From assembly GCF_001262605.1 (NCBI RefSeq), contig NZ_LGTC01000001.1, positions 62,001 to 126,000 of the forward strand: a stretch of 64,000 bases of DNA, in the 5' to 3' direction. Under the pieces are notes generated by a model. That model was given only the letters and a program-made list of their open reading frames with translations. It searched no databases and was not told the DNA's origin. The position numbers and the translations under genes are program-made. Every line of letters begins with the position of its first letter. The stretch's first letter is position 1. The DNA is from Pseudobacteroides cellulosolvens ATCC 35603 = DSM 2933. GTDB lineage: Bacteria > Bacillota > Clostridia > Acetivibrionales > DSM-2933. Below are positions 24,180-32,863 of this stretch, in pieces.

Positions 24180-25606
24180 AACAATTGATATTAACCAGGA
24201 AGCTTAATGAGCTTAGAAAAAAGCTTGATGCACTCAGGACCAAAGATGCTGATTTTGAGACACGAAAAGCAGCTATGAAAAAGAGAGAGGAAGAACTGGA
24301 AGCTGCAATAAACGAGATCACAGATGAAACTCCTAAAGAGGATCAGGAAGTAGTTGATCAGTCTGTAACAGAGTTTGAAAATGATAAGACAGCTCTTGAG
24401 ACAGAGGAGGGCGAGCATGATAAAGCAAAGAAGGACCTTGAGAAGGAGATCCAGGACCTCCAAAAAGAACTCGATGAGGTCAACAGCAGAGCAGCAGATC
24501 CAGACAAAAATAAAAGGCAGGACTACAAAAACGATGAGCAAAGAAAGGACAGTGAAAAGTATATGAGAAATAGAAATATTTTTGGCGAAAACCTTAGAAG
24601 CGTTGTCACTCAGGATGATGTAAAAGACTTTTTACAGCGTACCAGGGATTTAAGGGGACAGAAAAGAGCAGTAACAGGAGCTGAGCTTACAATCCCTATA
24701 GTAATGCTGGACCTGTTAAGAGATAACCTTCACAGGTATAGCAAATTGATAACAAAAGTAAGACTTAAACCAGTTAAAGGTAAGGCTCGTCAGAATGTAG
24801 CCGGAACAATTCCTGAGGGTATATGGACTGAGGCTATTGGAAAACTCAATGAATTAGCCCTTGATTTCAGCCAGATTGAAGTTGACGGTTATAAAGTTGG
24901 TGGATATATTCCGATTCCAAATTCAACTCTTGAGGATAGTGACTTAAATCTTGCCAGTGAAATCATGGATGCCCTTGGTCAGGCCATTGGTTTAGCAGTA
25001 GATAAGGCAATATTATATGGTACCGGCACAAAAATGCCTTTAGGTATTGCAAAAAGATTAGCACAGACTGCCAAACCAGCGGATTGGGATGCTGATGCAC
25101 CTGATTGGGTAGATCTACACTTAACTAACTTGATTAAGATTGATACAACAGATTTGGTTGCAGAGGAATTCTTCGCAGCTTTGCTTCTTAAGCTTGGTGT
25201 TGCAAAACCAAATTACAGCGATGGCAAAAGTTTCTGGTGCATGAATAGAAAAACAAGAATGAAGATACTTTCAAATGCACTTACAATCAATGCTGCTGGG
25301 GCTATTGTGGCAGGAGTAAATGGTACAATGCCAATAGAAGGCGGAGAAATTGTAGAACTTGATTTCATACCTGATGGGGATATAATCGGAGGTTTTGGGT
25401 CTCTATACTTGCTGGCAGAAAGGGAAGGGTCACAATTGGCCGTATCTGAACATGTGAAGTTCATCGAGGATCAAACAGTATTCAAAGGTACTGCAAGATA
25501 TGACGGAGCTCCCGCAAAAGGCGAAGGATTTGTGATTATCAACATTGATAATGCAGCACCTACAACGGCGGTTACATTTGCAGCTGATACAGCAAATGCA
25601 GGCTAA
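24173..25606 (+). CDS. Major capsid protein, HK97 fold
   Basis: 477 residues from ATG 24173, overlapping the protease stop. The first about 115 residues are a charged coiled coil (delta/scaffold domain removed on maturation). The shell domain follows (TGAELTIPIVMLDLL, GYKVGGYIPIPNSTLEDS, ILYGTGTKMPLGI, GSLYLLAEREG). Structural signs of the HK97 family are strong. An ORF extension to 24137 lies within the protease and is not used. Confidence 0.94.
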   Translation: MLKQLILTRKLNELRKKLDALRTKDADFETRKAAMKKREEELEAAINEITDETPKEDQEVVDQSVTEFENDKTALETEEGEHDKAKKDLEKEIQDLQKELDEVNSRAADPDKNKRQDYKNDEQRKDSEKYMRNRNIFGENLRSVVTQDDVKDFLQRTRDLRGQKRAVTGAELTIPIVMLDLLRDNLHRYSKLITKVRLKPVKGKARQNVAGTIPEGIWTEAIGKLNELALDFSQIEVDGYKVGGYIPIPNSTLEDSDLNLASEIMDALGQAIGLAVDKAILYGTGTKMPLGIAKRLAQTAKPADWDADAPDWVDLHLTNLIKIDTTDLVAEEFFAALLLKLGVAKPNYSDGKSFWCMNRKTRMKILSNALTINAAGAIVAGVNGTMPIEGGEIVELDFIPDGDIIGGFGSLYLLAEREGSQLAVSEHVKFIEDQTVFKGTARYDGAPAKGEGFVIINIDNAAPTTAVTFAADTANAG

Positions 25607-25638
25607 TAACTTCCTATACATGAAAGGAGGAACACAAG

Positions 25639-26847
25639 ATGCATGATACACTGGCTCGCAGAAAAACGAGCAAAAATAAAAAAGAAATTGATTTGCAAAA
25701 GGCTGATACGAAGAACTTGCAAACTAATTTAATACAGCAAATATCTAGTGTAGCACTAACAAATTTAGTTAGTAACGGCAATTTTGCTAGTGACACTACG
25801 GGATGGACATTTTCAGGTTGTGCAGGAAATGCTAATAATGGTTTTGTTGGGACAGTTAGTGCTTCGCCAGCTAAAGTTATACAGGTTACTACAAAATCAC
25901 CAGTTTCCCCACATGTACTTTATATAAGTGGAGAAGCCACTGTCAATGGACCAAATTGCACAAAAATTACACTATACCTATGGAATGATGCTTTTGCTGG
26001 AACTACAAAATTATATTATGTAAATAACCCAGTACAAGGCACAACATACAAGCTTGGAGGATATTTTACAATTCCTTCTACTTGGAATGCTGGGAAAATT
26101 AGGGTAAGCATGCAGTATGATTTTAGTAACTCCGGTGCAGGCGTTGAAATTAGAACCAACAATATGATGTGCATTGATTTAACGGATGCATTTGGTGCGG
26201 ATAACGAATATCGTTATAATCTTGATGCTTTACTTGCACAGTATCCAAATAAATATTTTTCAGACACAGTAAATACGCCAACAATACCAGTAGTAAATGT
26301 ATTTAAAAAGGAGACTACAATTGACCCAACACATTTGCAATGGTCAGACGATATTTTTAGCAAAGGGTTTTTGCCGGCTATTACCAATGTGTTAAATAAA
26401 CATTTTGGCAGTGTGTATATTGAAGGTGTTTATATGGCCCATTGCAGTCCGTTAAGTCGTTGGAATAAAGCTAATTATAATAATGGTGGTCATGTTTTTG
26501 AGGGTTTTGCGAAAGACAGGACACACAGAATAACGTTATTGGTTGTGAATAATTCTAATGAAGATAACCTTTACAGATCAGCAATTCAAGATTTTGACAT
26601 AATCAATGGTACTTATGGTTGGTTAATGGTTGGATCAGATGGAGATAACCAAGCGTGGGAATTTCACAAAGATATGGCAAGGGCAAATGTGCCTTTATAC
26701 ATGAGGCCAGGTGCTCTACCAACAAAAATGCCTGGTAAGGATGCTAGCGGAAATGATATACCTATCAAAGACGGAGTCTTAGCGTTTGATGGAACTGGTT
26801 TAAAATTCCGGATTGGTGGAGTTTGGAAAACAGTAACCCTTTCATAA
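25639..26847 (+). CDS. Head fibre/decoration-like protein with CBM-like domain
   Basis: 402 residues. Residues about 40-165 form a carbohydrate-binding-module-like jelly roll (LVSNGNFASDTTGWTFSG). They are followed by the phage motif DLTDAFGADNEYRYNLDALL and YPNKYFSDTV, often found at the end of surface proteins. The C-terminal half (residues about 215-400) has a WNKANYNNGGHVFEGFAKD region with no match I recall. Placement right after the capsid gene suggests a capsid spike that may bind host glycans. Confidence 0.65.
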   Translation: MHDTLARRKTSKNKKEIDLQKADTKNLQTNLIQQISSVALTNLVSNGNFASDTTGWTFSGCAGNANNGFVGTVSASPAKVIQVTTKSPVSPHVLYISGEATVNGPNCTKITLYLWNDAFAGTTKLYYVNNPVQGTTYKLGGYFTIPSTWNAGKIRVSMQYDFSNSGAGVEIRTNNMMCIDLTDAFGADNEYRYNLDALLAQYPNKYFSDTVNTPTIPVVNVFKKETTIDPTHLQWSDDIFSKGFLPAITNVLNKHFGSVYIEGVYMAHCSPLSRWNKANYNNGGHVFEGFAKDRTHRITLLVVNNSNEDNLYRSAIQDFDIINGTYGWLMVGSDGDNQAWEFHKDMARANVPLYMRPGALPTKMPGKDASGNDIPIKDGVLAFDGTGLKFRIGGVWKTVTLS

Positions 26848-27004
26848 ATGCGAGGTAAGGTGATGTTAGGTTAGGGGTATGGAATTATTATGGTGTATTT
26901 CCATACTTATACACAAAGCCTTACTAAAGCTGTGTAGTATATGTATACTTATTTGGATTAAAATGTTATTATAGTTAAAAATAACATTTTAAGGGAGTGG
27001 TTGT
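26848..27004 (+). promoter_or_regulatory. Intergenic region with two stem-loops
   Basis: GTATGGAA (26877-26884) pairs with TTCCATAC (26899-26906). AAAATGTTATT (26960-26970) pairs with AATAACATTTT (26980-26990) and directly precedes the acyltransferase ribosome binding site AAGGGAGTGG. The second hairpin may end the capsid transcript or mark the edge of inserted cargo. Confidence 0.4.
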
Positions 27005-27976
27005 GTGGACAGGGATTTGTTTTTTGAAAATTTGCGAGGTATAGCAATACTTTGTGTAATTGCTATACATGTAATCAGTAGTGGTAATATTAATGGTTAT
27101 TATGGATTGACAGTAAGGCAATTAATAGCTTTTGCGGTTCCAGTATTTGTATTTATATCAGGATACTGGATGGGCAAAAAAGAAATAGAGACAACAAATC
27201 AATACTTTGAGTTTATAAAAAAAAGATTGAGTAAAATATTAGTGCCGTATATTATATGGTCTATTATCGCAATTGCATTTAAAATGCTAATGGGTGAAAG
27301 CTTTAATCTAGTAGACATAATAAAAATATTTGTATTTGCAGAAGGTATGGGGCCGTTTTACTTTATAATAGTTATTATGCAATTATACATATTATTACCA
27401 TTACTTAAAAAAATGTCTTTATGGTTAGCATTAACTATAAATTTAATGTCGATAAGTGTTCTGTACATTATGCATTATAACGGTTATGAATTTCAATCGA
27501 TACGCTATGCATTGCCTTGTACTATGTGGATATTCTTTTTTGTATTAGGTATATGGTTCAATAAAAAGAATAGTTTTAATAATGCTTTTGTTTGTATATT
27601 TTTAATTGCAACTTTTGCATTATCGATGATTGAAAGTTTAGTATTAAAATATTTTGCGTTTAGTACAATAAAATTAAGTTCATTTTTGTACTCAATAGCA
27701 ATAATAATTGCATTTTTTACATTAAAAGATAGGTTTAGATCCAAAACGATACTAACGAGTATTGGAGAATTTTCGTTTGGGATATATTTTACACATATGT
27801 TTGTATTAATACCTATACTTAAAGTTTTGGGGAAAGTGAGTTTTATACGTAACATAGAACCATTATACCATGTAATAGCTATTATGATTGTTGGAGCAAT
27901 TTGTTATATTGCTATATTTGTAAGCAAAAAAACTATTCCTGGAAGAATTAATCAATCTGTTGGGTTTAATTTGTAG
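27005..27976 (+). CDS. Acyltransferase-3 family membrane protein (moron)
   Basis: 323 residues with about ten transmembrane helices. The N-terminus MDRDLFFENLRGIAILCVIAIHV carries the conserved R..R/H pattern of acyltransferase-3 (OafA/WecH-like) enzymes, which transfer acetyl or other acyl groups to cell-surface sugars. The gene is very AT-rich and interrupts the head module between the head decoration and connector genes, so it is likely lysogenic-conversion cargo. GTG 27005 follows GGGAGTGG. Confidence 0.8.
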   Translation: MDRDLFFENLRGIAILCVIAIHVISSGNINGYYGLTVRQLIAFAVPVFVFISGYWMGKKEIETTNQYFEFIKKRLSKILVPYIIWSIIAIAFKMLMGESFNLVDIIKIFVFAEGMGPFYFIIVIMQLYILLPLLKKMSLWLALTINLMSISVLYIMHYNGYEFQSIRYALPCTMWIFFFVLGIWFNKKNSFNNAFVCIFLIATFALSMIESLVLKYFAFSTIKLSSFLYSIAIIIAFFTLKDRFRSKTILTSIGEFSFGIYFTHMFVLIPILKVLGKVSFIRNIEPLYHVIAIMIVGAICYIAIFVSKKTIPGRINQSVGFNL

Positions 27977-28059
27977 GAGGTGATAACAGAAAATGATTGT
28001 GGTATCATAACACGAAAAAGACGGCTGGTAATTAGTTCACATAAGGAAAATTTAACGAT

Positions 28060-28088
28060 AGAGACTATCTTCCAAGGTAGTCTCTTTT
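28060..28088 (+). terminator. Terminator ahead of the connector gene
   Basis: AGAGACTA (28060-28067) pairs with TAGTCTCT (28078-28085) over a 10-nt loop, followed by TTTTATTT. The downstream sequence TTTATCAGAAAGG repeats the one after the 17.7-kb leader terminator. The rest of 27977-28115 holds only an abandoned start (GGAGGTGATAACAGAAAATG, stop after five codons). Confidence 0.7.
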
Positions 28089-28115
28089 ATTTATCAGAAA
28101 GGTTGGTGTGTATCT

Positions 28116-28397
28116 ATGGACAATAATTTAGTTTTGTCACTTGTAAAGGAACGCCTGGGAATCAGATCAATAGTCCGAGACACCTACTTGACAGCAATCA
28201 TTAACGGAGTAGTAAAAGAGCTTGAAGATGAAAAAGGGCTTACCCTTGACAGTGCAAACAGCAGTCATCTTATGTTCCTTGTGGACTATGTCACTTGGAG
28301 GTACCAAAGCAGGGATTCTGAAATCGGTATGCCAAGACACTTACAATTCCGCTTACACAATTTAATACTTCACAAAGAAGTGGCGGTGGAAGGATGA
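28116..28397 (+). CDS. Head-tail connector protein
   Basis: 93 residues, helical, with ERLGIRSIVRDTYLTAII and the C-terminal FRLHNLIL, typical of the small gp6/YqbG-like connectors of HK97 phages. It is expected to sit below the portal. Tight overlap with the next gene. Confidence 0.8.
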   Translation: MDNNLVLSLVKERLGIRSIVRDTYLTAIINGVVKELEDEKGLTLDSANSSHLMFLVDYVTWRYQSRDSEIGMPRHLQFRLHNLILHKEVAVEG

Positions 28398-28717
28398 CAA
28401 AGGATTATGAGCTGGTATTGATTGATAATTCGGCATCAACGGTTAATGACATAGGTAATGTAATAACTACTGAGGTTCGCACACCGGTGCTGTGTGGGAT
28501 TAGATCAGTCACACGGTCTGAACATTATGCAGCAGCAGCCAATGACCTAAAACCTGAAATTGTATTTATTATTAACAAATATGAATATACAGGTCAAAAA
28601 GAGGCCGAATTTGAGAATGCAAGGTACCGTATAATAAGGACATTTGTTCCCGATAAAAACAAAGATATTAGTGATTTTGAAGATATGGAGCTTGTTTGCA
28701 GTGGGGTGATGGAATAA
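28394..28717 (+). CDS. Head-tail adaptor/completion protein
   Basis: 107 residues, beta-rich (MTKDYELVLIDNSASTVNDIGN, VRTPVLCGIRSVTRSEHYAAA, EYTGQKEAEFENARYRIIRT). It resembles head-closure proteins of the SPP1 gp16/HK97 group. The order after the connector supports this. Confidence 0.72.
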   Translation: MTKDYELVLIDNSASTVNDIGNVITTEVRTPVLCGIRSVTRSEHYAAAANDLKPEIVFIINKYEYTGQKEAEFENARYRIIRTFVPDKNKDISDFEDMELVCSGVME

Positions 28718-29109
28718 TGGCACGACAACAAATATCATATGAATCCAGGGTGGAACTTGTAAAACAAAAGATAAAAGAAAAGCCTGAAAATGCTCTCAAG
28801 GAGATAGGCAAATTTCTTACAAAAGAAATAAGGGCCAATACACCACGAGGCATCAAGCGAAAAATTAAACTTAAAAGTGGTAGTACTATTGAGATTAAGC
28901 CAGGACGGTTAAGGAAATCAGTTGGGTATTGGTACCGCAAAAAAGAAGGTGATCTTCAGATAGGCCTCAAGGCTTTTTATGCGGCTATGATTGAATTAGG
29001 AACATCAACACACAGAGCACACCCGTTTTTCATGAAAACTGTTGAGGCGAATATAGGGGTTATCCAGAGTATGATAGAAGAGGCACTGAGGGAGTTGAAT
29101 AAAGAATGA
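28717..29109 (+). CDS. HK97 gp10-like tail/head-tail joining protein
   Basis: About 130 residues from ATG 28717, which overlaps the previous stop. LGTSTHRAHPFFMKTVEAN is the family signature (GTSxxxAHPF). Assists the head-tail joint or tail completion. Confidence 0.82.
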   Translation: MARQQISYESRVELVKQKIKEKPENALKEIGKFLTKEIRANTPRGIKRKIKLKSGSTIEIKPGRLRKSVGYWYRKKEGDLQIGLKAFYAAMIELGTSTHRAHPFFMKTVEANIGVIQSMIEEALRELNKE

Positions 29110-29501
29110 ATACTATAGAATTTTCTAAGGCAATTCGGTCATATCTGCTTACAAAACATCCTAGAGTCTACAAAGAAAAAGCACCTGCGACAGCAACATT
29201 TCCGTATATAACTTTTAATCTGCCATCAAGCTCCAATACCTACCCCAGCGAGGATTTCACCCTTGAAATAGACATTTGGGATGATAAAGAGGACACAACA
29301 TCACTGGAAACATTAACAGATAGTATTGATGGTGATGGGGACGCACTTAATCCAACCGGACTAAATATAAAAACTATAGTTTCAAACGGGTTAACAGCGA
29401 CTTTCTACCGGGAAACCAGGGGAGAAGTCATTGACGATGACCCGAGAATCAACCGCAGACAGCTGCGGTACAGAGTAAGAACATACTATAAAGGAGTGTG
29501 A
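29106..29501 (+). CDS. Tail terminator-like protein
   Basis: 131 residues, alpha/beta (AIRSYLLTKHPRVYKEKAPATA, FPYITFNLPSS, LEIDIWDDKEDT). It has the fold pattern and position of Gram-positive tail terminator proteins, between gp10 and the major tail protein. Confidence 0.72.
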   Translation: MNTIEFSKAIRSYLLTKHPRVYKEKAPATATFPYITFNLPSSSNTYPSEDFTLEIDIWDDKEDTTSLETLTDSIDGDGDALNPTGLNIKTIVSNGLTATFYRETRGEVIDDDPRINRRQLRYRVRTYYKGV

Positions 29502-29506
29502 GATAT

Positions 29507-30247
29507 ATGGCACAAGGAGATATTTTACTTGGTGAAGGCGTATTTTCTATAGGTGGTGTTGATATAGCTCTCGTTAGAGGTGGGGGATCCTTTGTTATTG
29601 AAAGAGAATACCGCCCGATTGAAGCCGATGGAGACTACGGACCTGTAAAAGGAAGAATAAGAAAAACAAAATCAGTAGCAAAACTGGCCTTGAAAGCTCT
29701 TGAATTATTACCGGCAAACTTGCCGAAGTTTTATCCTGCCATGAACCTGAATACATCAGATACTGCAAAGGATGTATTAACAGCTGCTGCAGATGTATCT
29801 GCTACAGATTATAATACAGTTTCATTTACTGGCCGGAATCTTGAAGGTAAACAGGTGTATATAGAAGTCAAGGATGCAATAAACCTTGAAAACATCAACT
29901 GGGAATTGGTTGATAAAGAAGAGGTTATATCAGAGCTTAATTACACAGGAACTTATGATCCTGCAGCCAGGACAACAGAACCTTGGAAAGTTGAATTCGC
30001 TAAAGGCACCACTTATACAGTTACATTTACAGTAACATCAAACGGCTCTGCAGCTATTTCCGGGGCCTCAGTTACATTTAATAACCGGACATTAACCACT
30101 AATGCCTCAGGGGTTGCGACTTTTGCTGGTGTTTCTGTTGGCACTAATAAACCATTTAGTGTAACAAAAGGCGGTTATAAACTGTATCAAGGAGCTGTGG
30201 ATGTTGATAGTGCTGAATCCGTTGCAGTTACTATGACAGTCATATAA
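29507..30247 (+). CDS. Major tail protein with C-terminal Ig/CarboxypepD-like domain
   Basis: About 246 residues; ATG 29507 follows AAGGAG. Residues 1-165 are the tail-tube domain (GDILLGEGVFSIGGVDIALVRG). Residues about 170-246 form an Ig-like/carboxypeptidase regulatory repeat (AISGASVTFNNRTLTTNASG, TKGGYKLYQGAVDV) that probably decorates the outside of the tail and binds surfaces weakly. Confidence 0.82.
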   Translation: MAQGDILLGEGVFSIGGVDIALVRGGGSFVIEREYRPIEADGDYGPVKGRIRKTKSVAKLALKALELLPANLPKFYPAMNLNTSDTAKDVLTAAADVSATDYNTVSFTGRNLEGKQVYIEVKDAINLENINWELVDKEEVISELNYTGTYDPAARTTEPWKVEFAKGTTYTVTFTVTSNGSAAISGASVTFNNRTLTTNASGVATFAGVSVGTNKPFSVTKGGYKLYQGAVDVDSAESVAVTMTVI

Positions 30248-30260
30248 TGGAGGGATATAG

Positions 30261-30569
30261 ATGGAAATCAGACAGCTAAAGACAAATGATTTATTTAAAA
30301 TGTCAAAGATCCTCAAGAAAATGGGTTTAAAGCTTGATACAAAGGGAAAATCCCAGGAGCAATTAGGGGCTGAACTAGTTATGTCGGCCATTGAAAATAT
30401 TCATTTGGCCCAGGATGAAGTCAATGAGTTTCTTGGGGATCTTGTTGGAATGACTGGACCTGAATTTGGCGAGCTGCCAATTGATAATAGTTTTGAGATT
30501 ATTCAAAAATTCAAGAGCATTCCTGGCATCGCAAATTTTTTCAAGAAAGCCGGTCAGTTGATGAAGTAG
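30261..30569 (+). CDS. Tail assembly chaperone, G form
   Basis: 102-residue acidic helical protein, ending at 30569 in the zero frame. It carries a slippery site (A AAT TTT TTC) 10 codons before the stop, and a second frame continues past it. The pair corresponds to the G and G-T chaperones that fold the tape measure. GGAGGG precedes ATG 30261. Confidence 0.8.
   Translation: MEIRQLKTNDLFKMSKILKKMGLKLDTKGKSQEQLGAELVMSAIENIHLAQDEVNEFLGDLVGMTGPEFGELPIDNSFEIIQKFKSIPGIANFFKKAGQLMK
30533..30542 (+). promoter_or_regulatory. Programmed -1 frameshift site
   Basis: Zero-frame reading gcA AAT TTT TTC contains classic heptamers A_AAT_TTT and T_TTT_TTC. A -1 slip joins the G frame to QESRSVDEVETLDLL in the next frame. 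Confidence 0.7.
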
Positions 30570-30856
30570 AAACACTAGATTTGTTACTGAGCCGGTACAA
30601 CAATATAGATTTTATTATGCAGCTTTATTGGGTTGATGGTATTAAAATAATCAATAAAGCAGAAGAGAAACGGGAAGAGGAAAAGGCCTGGCAGATGTGG
30701 TTAACTAAGTTTCCACATATGACAAGCAAAACCTTTATCCCGTTTTCTAGTTTTTTTAAAAAAGCAAGAGAGCCTCAGGAGCTTATAAAAAGATCTGCAG
30801 AGGAAATATTGCAGGAAGCCAAAGAAATCCGGAAGGAGCTGGGGAAAGGTTGGTGA
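30539..30856 (+). CDS. Tail assembly chaperone, T extension (made by frameshift)
   Basis: No good independent start or ribosome binding site is present. The in-frame TTG at 30581 would cut off residues that continue upstream to the slip site. Read from the -1 slip, the extension adds about 104 residues (LLSRYNNIDFIMQLYWVDG, then an Arg/Glu-rich helix), giving a G-T fusion of about 197 aa. The T part usually contacts the tape measure. Confidence 0.72.
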   Translation, partial: FQESRSVDEVETLDLLLSRYNNIDFIMQLYWVDGIKIINKAEEKREEEKAWQMWLTKFPHMTSKTFIPFSSFFKKAREPQELIKRSAEEILQEAKEIRKELGKGW

Positions 30857-30862
30857 TAATTA

Positions 30863-32860
30863 ATGGAGCTTTTTAGGCTGTTTGGATCTATTTTTATACA
30901 ATCAAATCAGGCGAACCAGCAACTTGATGAAGTAGACAAAAAGGCTTCCGGAGTTGGTTCAACACTTGGAGGATTGGTAGAAAAGGCTGGTAAAGTCGCA
31001 CTTGGTTTTGCTGCTGCAGGTGCAGCTGCCGTAGCAGGGTTTGCAATTAAGGGTGTTAGTGCATCCGAAGAATTGCGAAAAGCCTTAAATAGTGTGCAGG
31101 CATCTACAGGGGCTGCCGATGAAGAAATGGATAACCTTAAAGGCAACATGCTCAATATTTATAATAATAACTTTGGGGAATCCTTCGATGATATTGCAAG
31201 ATCCATTTCAACTGTTAAACAGCAAACTGGACAAACAGGAGTGCAACTTGAGAAATTAACTCAAAATGCTTTAATGCTTAGAGATACATTTGAATACGAG
31301 GTTAATGAGTCAACTAGGGCAGCAAATTCCTTAATGAAGAATTTTGGAGTTACCGGAGAGGAAGCAATGAACTTAATAGCTCAGGCTACTCAAAACGGTG
31401 CAAACAAAAATGATGACCTCCTGGATACTTTCAATGAATATTCAGTACAGTTCAAAAGCCTTGGTTTTTCTGCAGAACAGTTTGCAAATGTGCTTGTTGA
31501 TGGTGCCAAGAATGGAGCATTTTCAATTGACAAAGTAGGGGATGCAATTAAAGAGTTTAACATCAGGGCGAAGGATGGAAGCGACAGTTCTAAGGCAGCA
31601 TTTGAACAGTTAGGGCTTGATGCTGATAAGTTAACAGCCAGCTTTGCAAAAGGAGGTCCGGAAGCACAAAAGTCATTCCAGCAAGTTATACAGGCTTTGG
31701 ATGCTGTCAAGGATCCTGTTGCTCAGAATACAATTGGAGTAAGTCTTTTCGGTACTCAGTTTGAGGATTTGGAAAAGCAAGGCGTGCTTGCATTTGCTAA
31801 TATCGGAAGCCAAGTAAGTCTCTCCAAGTCAGCTCTTGAAGATATAAACACCGTAAAGTATGACACGTTTGGCGAGGCTTTAGCCGGATTAGGGAGAAAT
31901 TTCGAAGTAGGAATATTAATACCATTAGGCGAAAAAATACTTCCTATTTTGGGTGTTTTCTCAGGCTGGATTAGCTCAAATATGCCAGCCATTCAAGGAG
32001 CGGTTGAAAAAGCGTTTAATGTAATAAGCTCTGTTATGGATAAGGTATCAATTGTGGTTATCCCATTGTTACAAACGGCATTTGATAACATATCTAATAA
32101 TACGATGCCATTTTTATCAGAGGCATTAAGCTTTATAACAAATACTATCATGCCGCCTTTAATTGAAATATTCAATTTTGTTGCTACCAGCATTGTTCCG
32201 TTATTCGCCCAAAAATTCAAAGAATGGATTCCACAGGTGGGGCAGATTATGAAAGGCCTTTGGGATATAATCAAGCCAGTCATTGATAACATTGTTAAGG
32301 CATTTCAAATCGCATGGCCGCTTATCCGTGATATTGTTTCTTCATCCGTAAAAGTTATAGGGGATGTTATTTCAGGGGTGCTCAAAGCATTAAAAGGTGT
32401 AACTGATTTTGTGGCTGGTGTTTTTACGGGTGATTGGAGAAGGGCTTGGGACGGTGTCAAACAAATATTTAGCGGTGTTTGGGACGGTATAAAAGGTATT
32501 CTAAAAGGTGCTGTAAATATAATTATTGATGTTGTAAACAGCATGATTAGAGGCTTAAACAAAATACACGTATCAATACCTGATTGGATACCCGGTGTAG
32601 GAGGGAAAGATTTTGGAATAAACCTTGCCGAGATACCCCATCTTGCCGAAGGCGGAAATATTACAAAAGGTGGGAGAGTTCTTGTAGGGGAAAAAGCACC
32701 TGAAATACTTGATCTGCCGAGAGGTGCCAGAGTAACACCTTTAGACAAGGCTAATAGCGGTATAAGCATAACAATTAACGATCCGATTGTTACAGATGAT
32801 TACGGACTTGACAGGCTTATGGATAGAATAACCCAGCGGATGGGAATTCTGGGGGTGTAA
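30863..32860 (+). CDS. Tape measure protein
   Basis: 665 residues, ATG 30863. An N-terminal coiled coil with SNQANQQLDEVDKKASGVG leads into Ala/Gly-rich hydrophobic helices (ALGFAAAGAAAVAGFAIKG). More amphipathic helices and a C-terminal YWVDG-less GFRVPHLAEGG-type motif (HLAEGGNITKGGRVLVGEKA) follow. It sets the tail length. At about 0.15 nm per residue the tail would be roughly 100 nm. Confidence 0.92.
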   Translation: MELFRLFGSIFIQSNQANQQLDEVDKKASGVGSTLGGLVEKAGKVALGFAAAGAAAVAGFAIKGVSASEELRKALNSVQASTGAADEEMDNLKGNMLNIYNNNFGESFDDIARSISTVKQQTGQTGVQLEKLTQNALMLRDTFEYEVNESTRAANSLMKNFGVTGEEAMNLIAQATQNGANKNDDLLDTFNEYSVQFKSLGFSAEQFANVLVDGAKNGAFSIDKVGDAIKEFNIRAKDGSDSSKAAFEQLGLDADKLTASFAKGGPEAQKSFQQVIQALDAVKDPVAQNTIGVSLFGTQFEDLEKQGVLAFANIGSQVSLSKSALEDINTVKYDTFGEALAGLGRNFEVGILIPLGEKILPILGVFSGWISSNMPAIQGAVEKAFNVISSVMDKVSIVVIPLLQTAFDNISNNTMPFLSEALSFITNTIMPPLIEIFNFVATSIVPLFAQKFKEWIPQVGQIMKGLWDIIKPVIDNIVKAFQIAWPLIRDIVSSSVKVIGDVISGVLKALKGVTDFVAGVFTGDWRRAWDGVKQIFSGVWDGIKGILKGAVNIIIDVVNSMIRGLNKIHVSIPDWIPGVGGKDFGINLAEIPHLAEGGNITKGGRVLVGEKAPEILDLPRGARVTPLDKANSGISITINDPIVTDDYGLDRLMDRITQRMGILGV

Positions 32861-32863
32861 ATA

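Noticed and set aside
27983..28127. A 40-50 codon frame spanning the terminator before the connector gene
   Set aside because: It reads through a clear intrinsic terminator and the next gene's start, with no family features; more likely chance.
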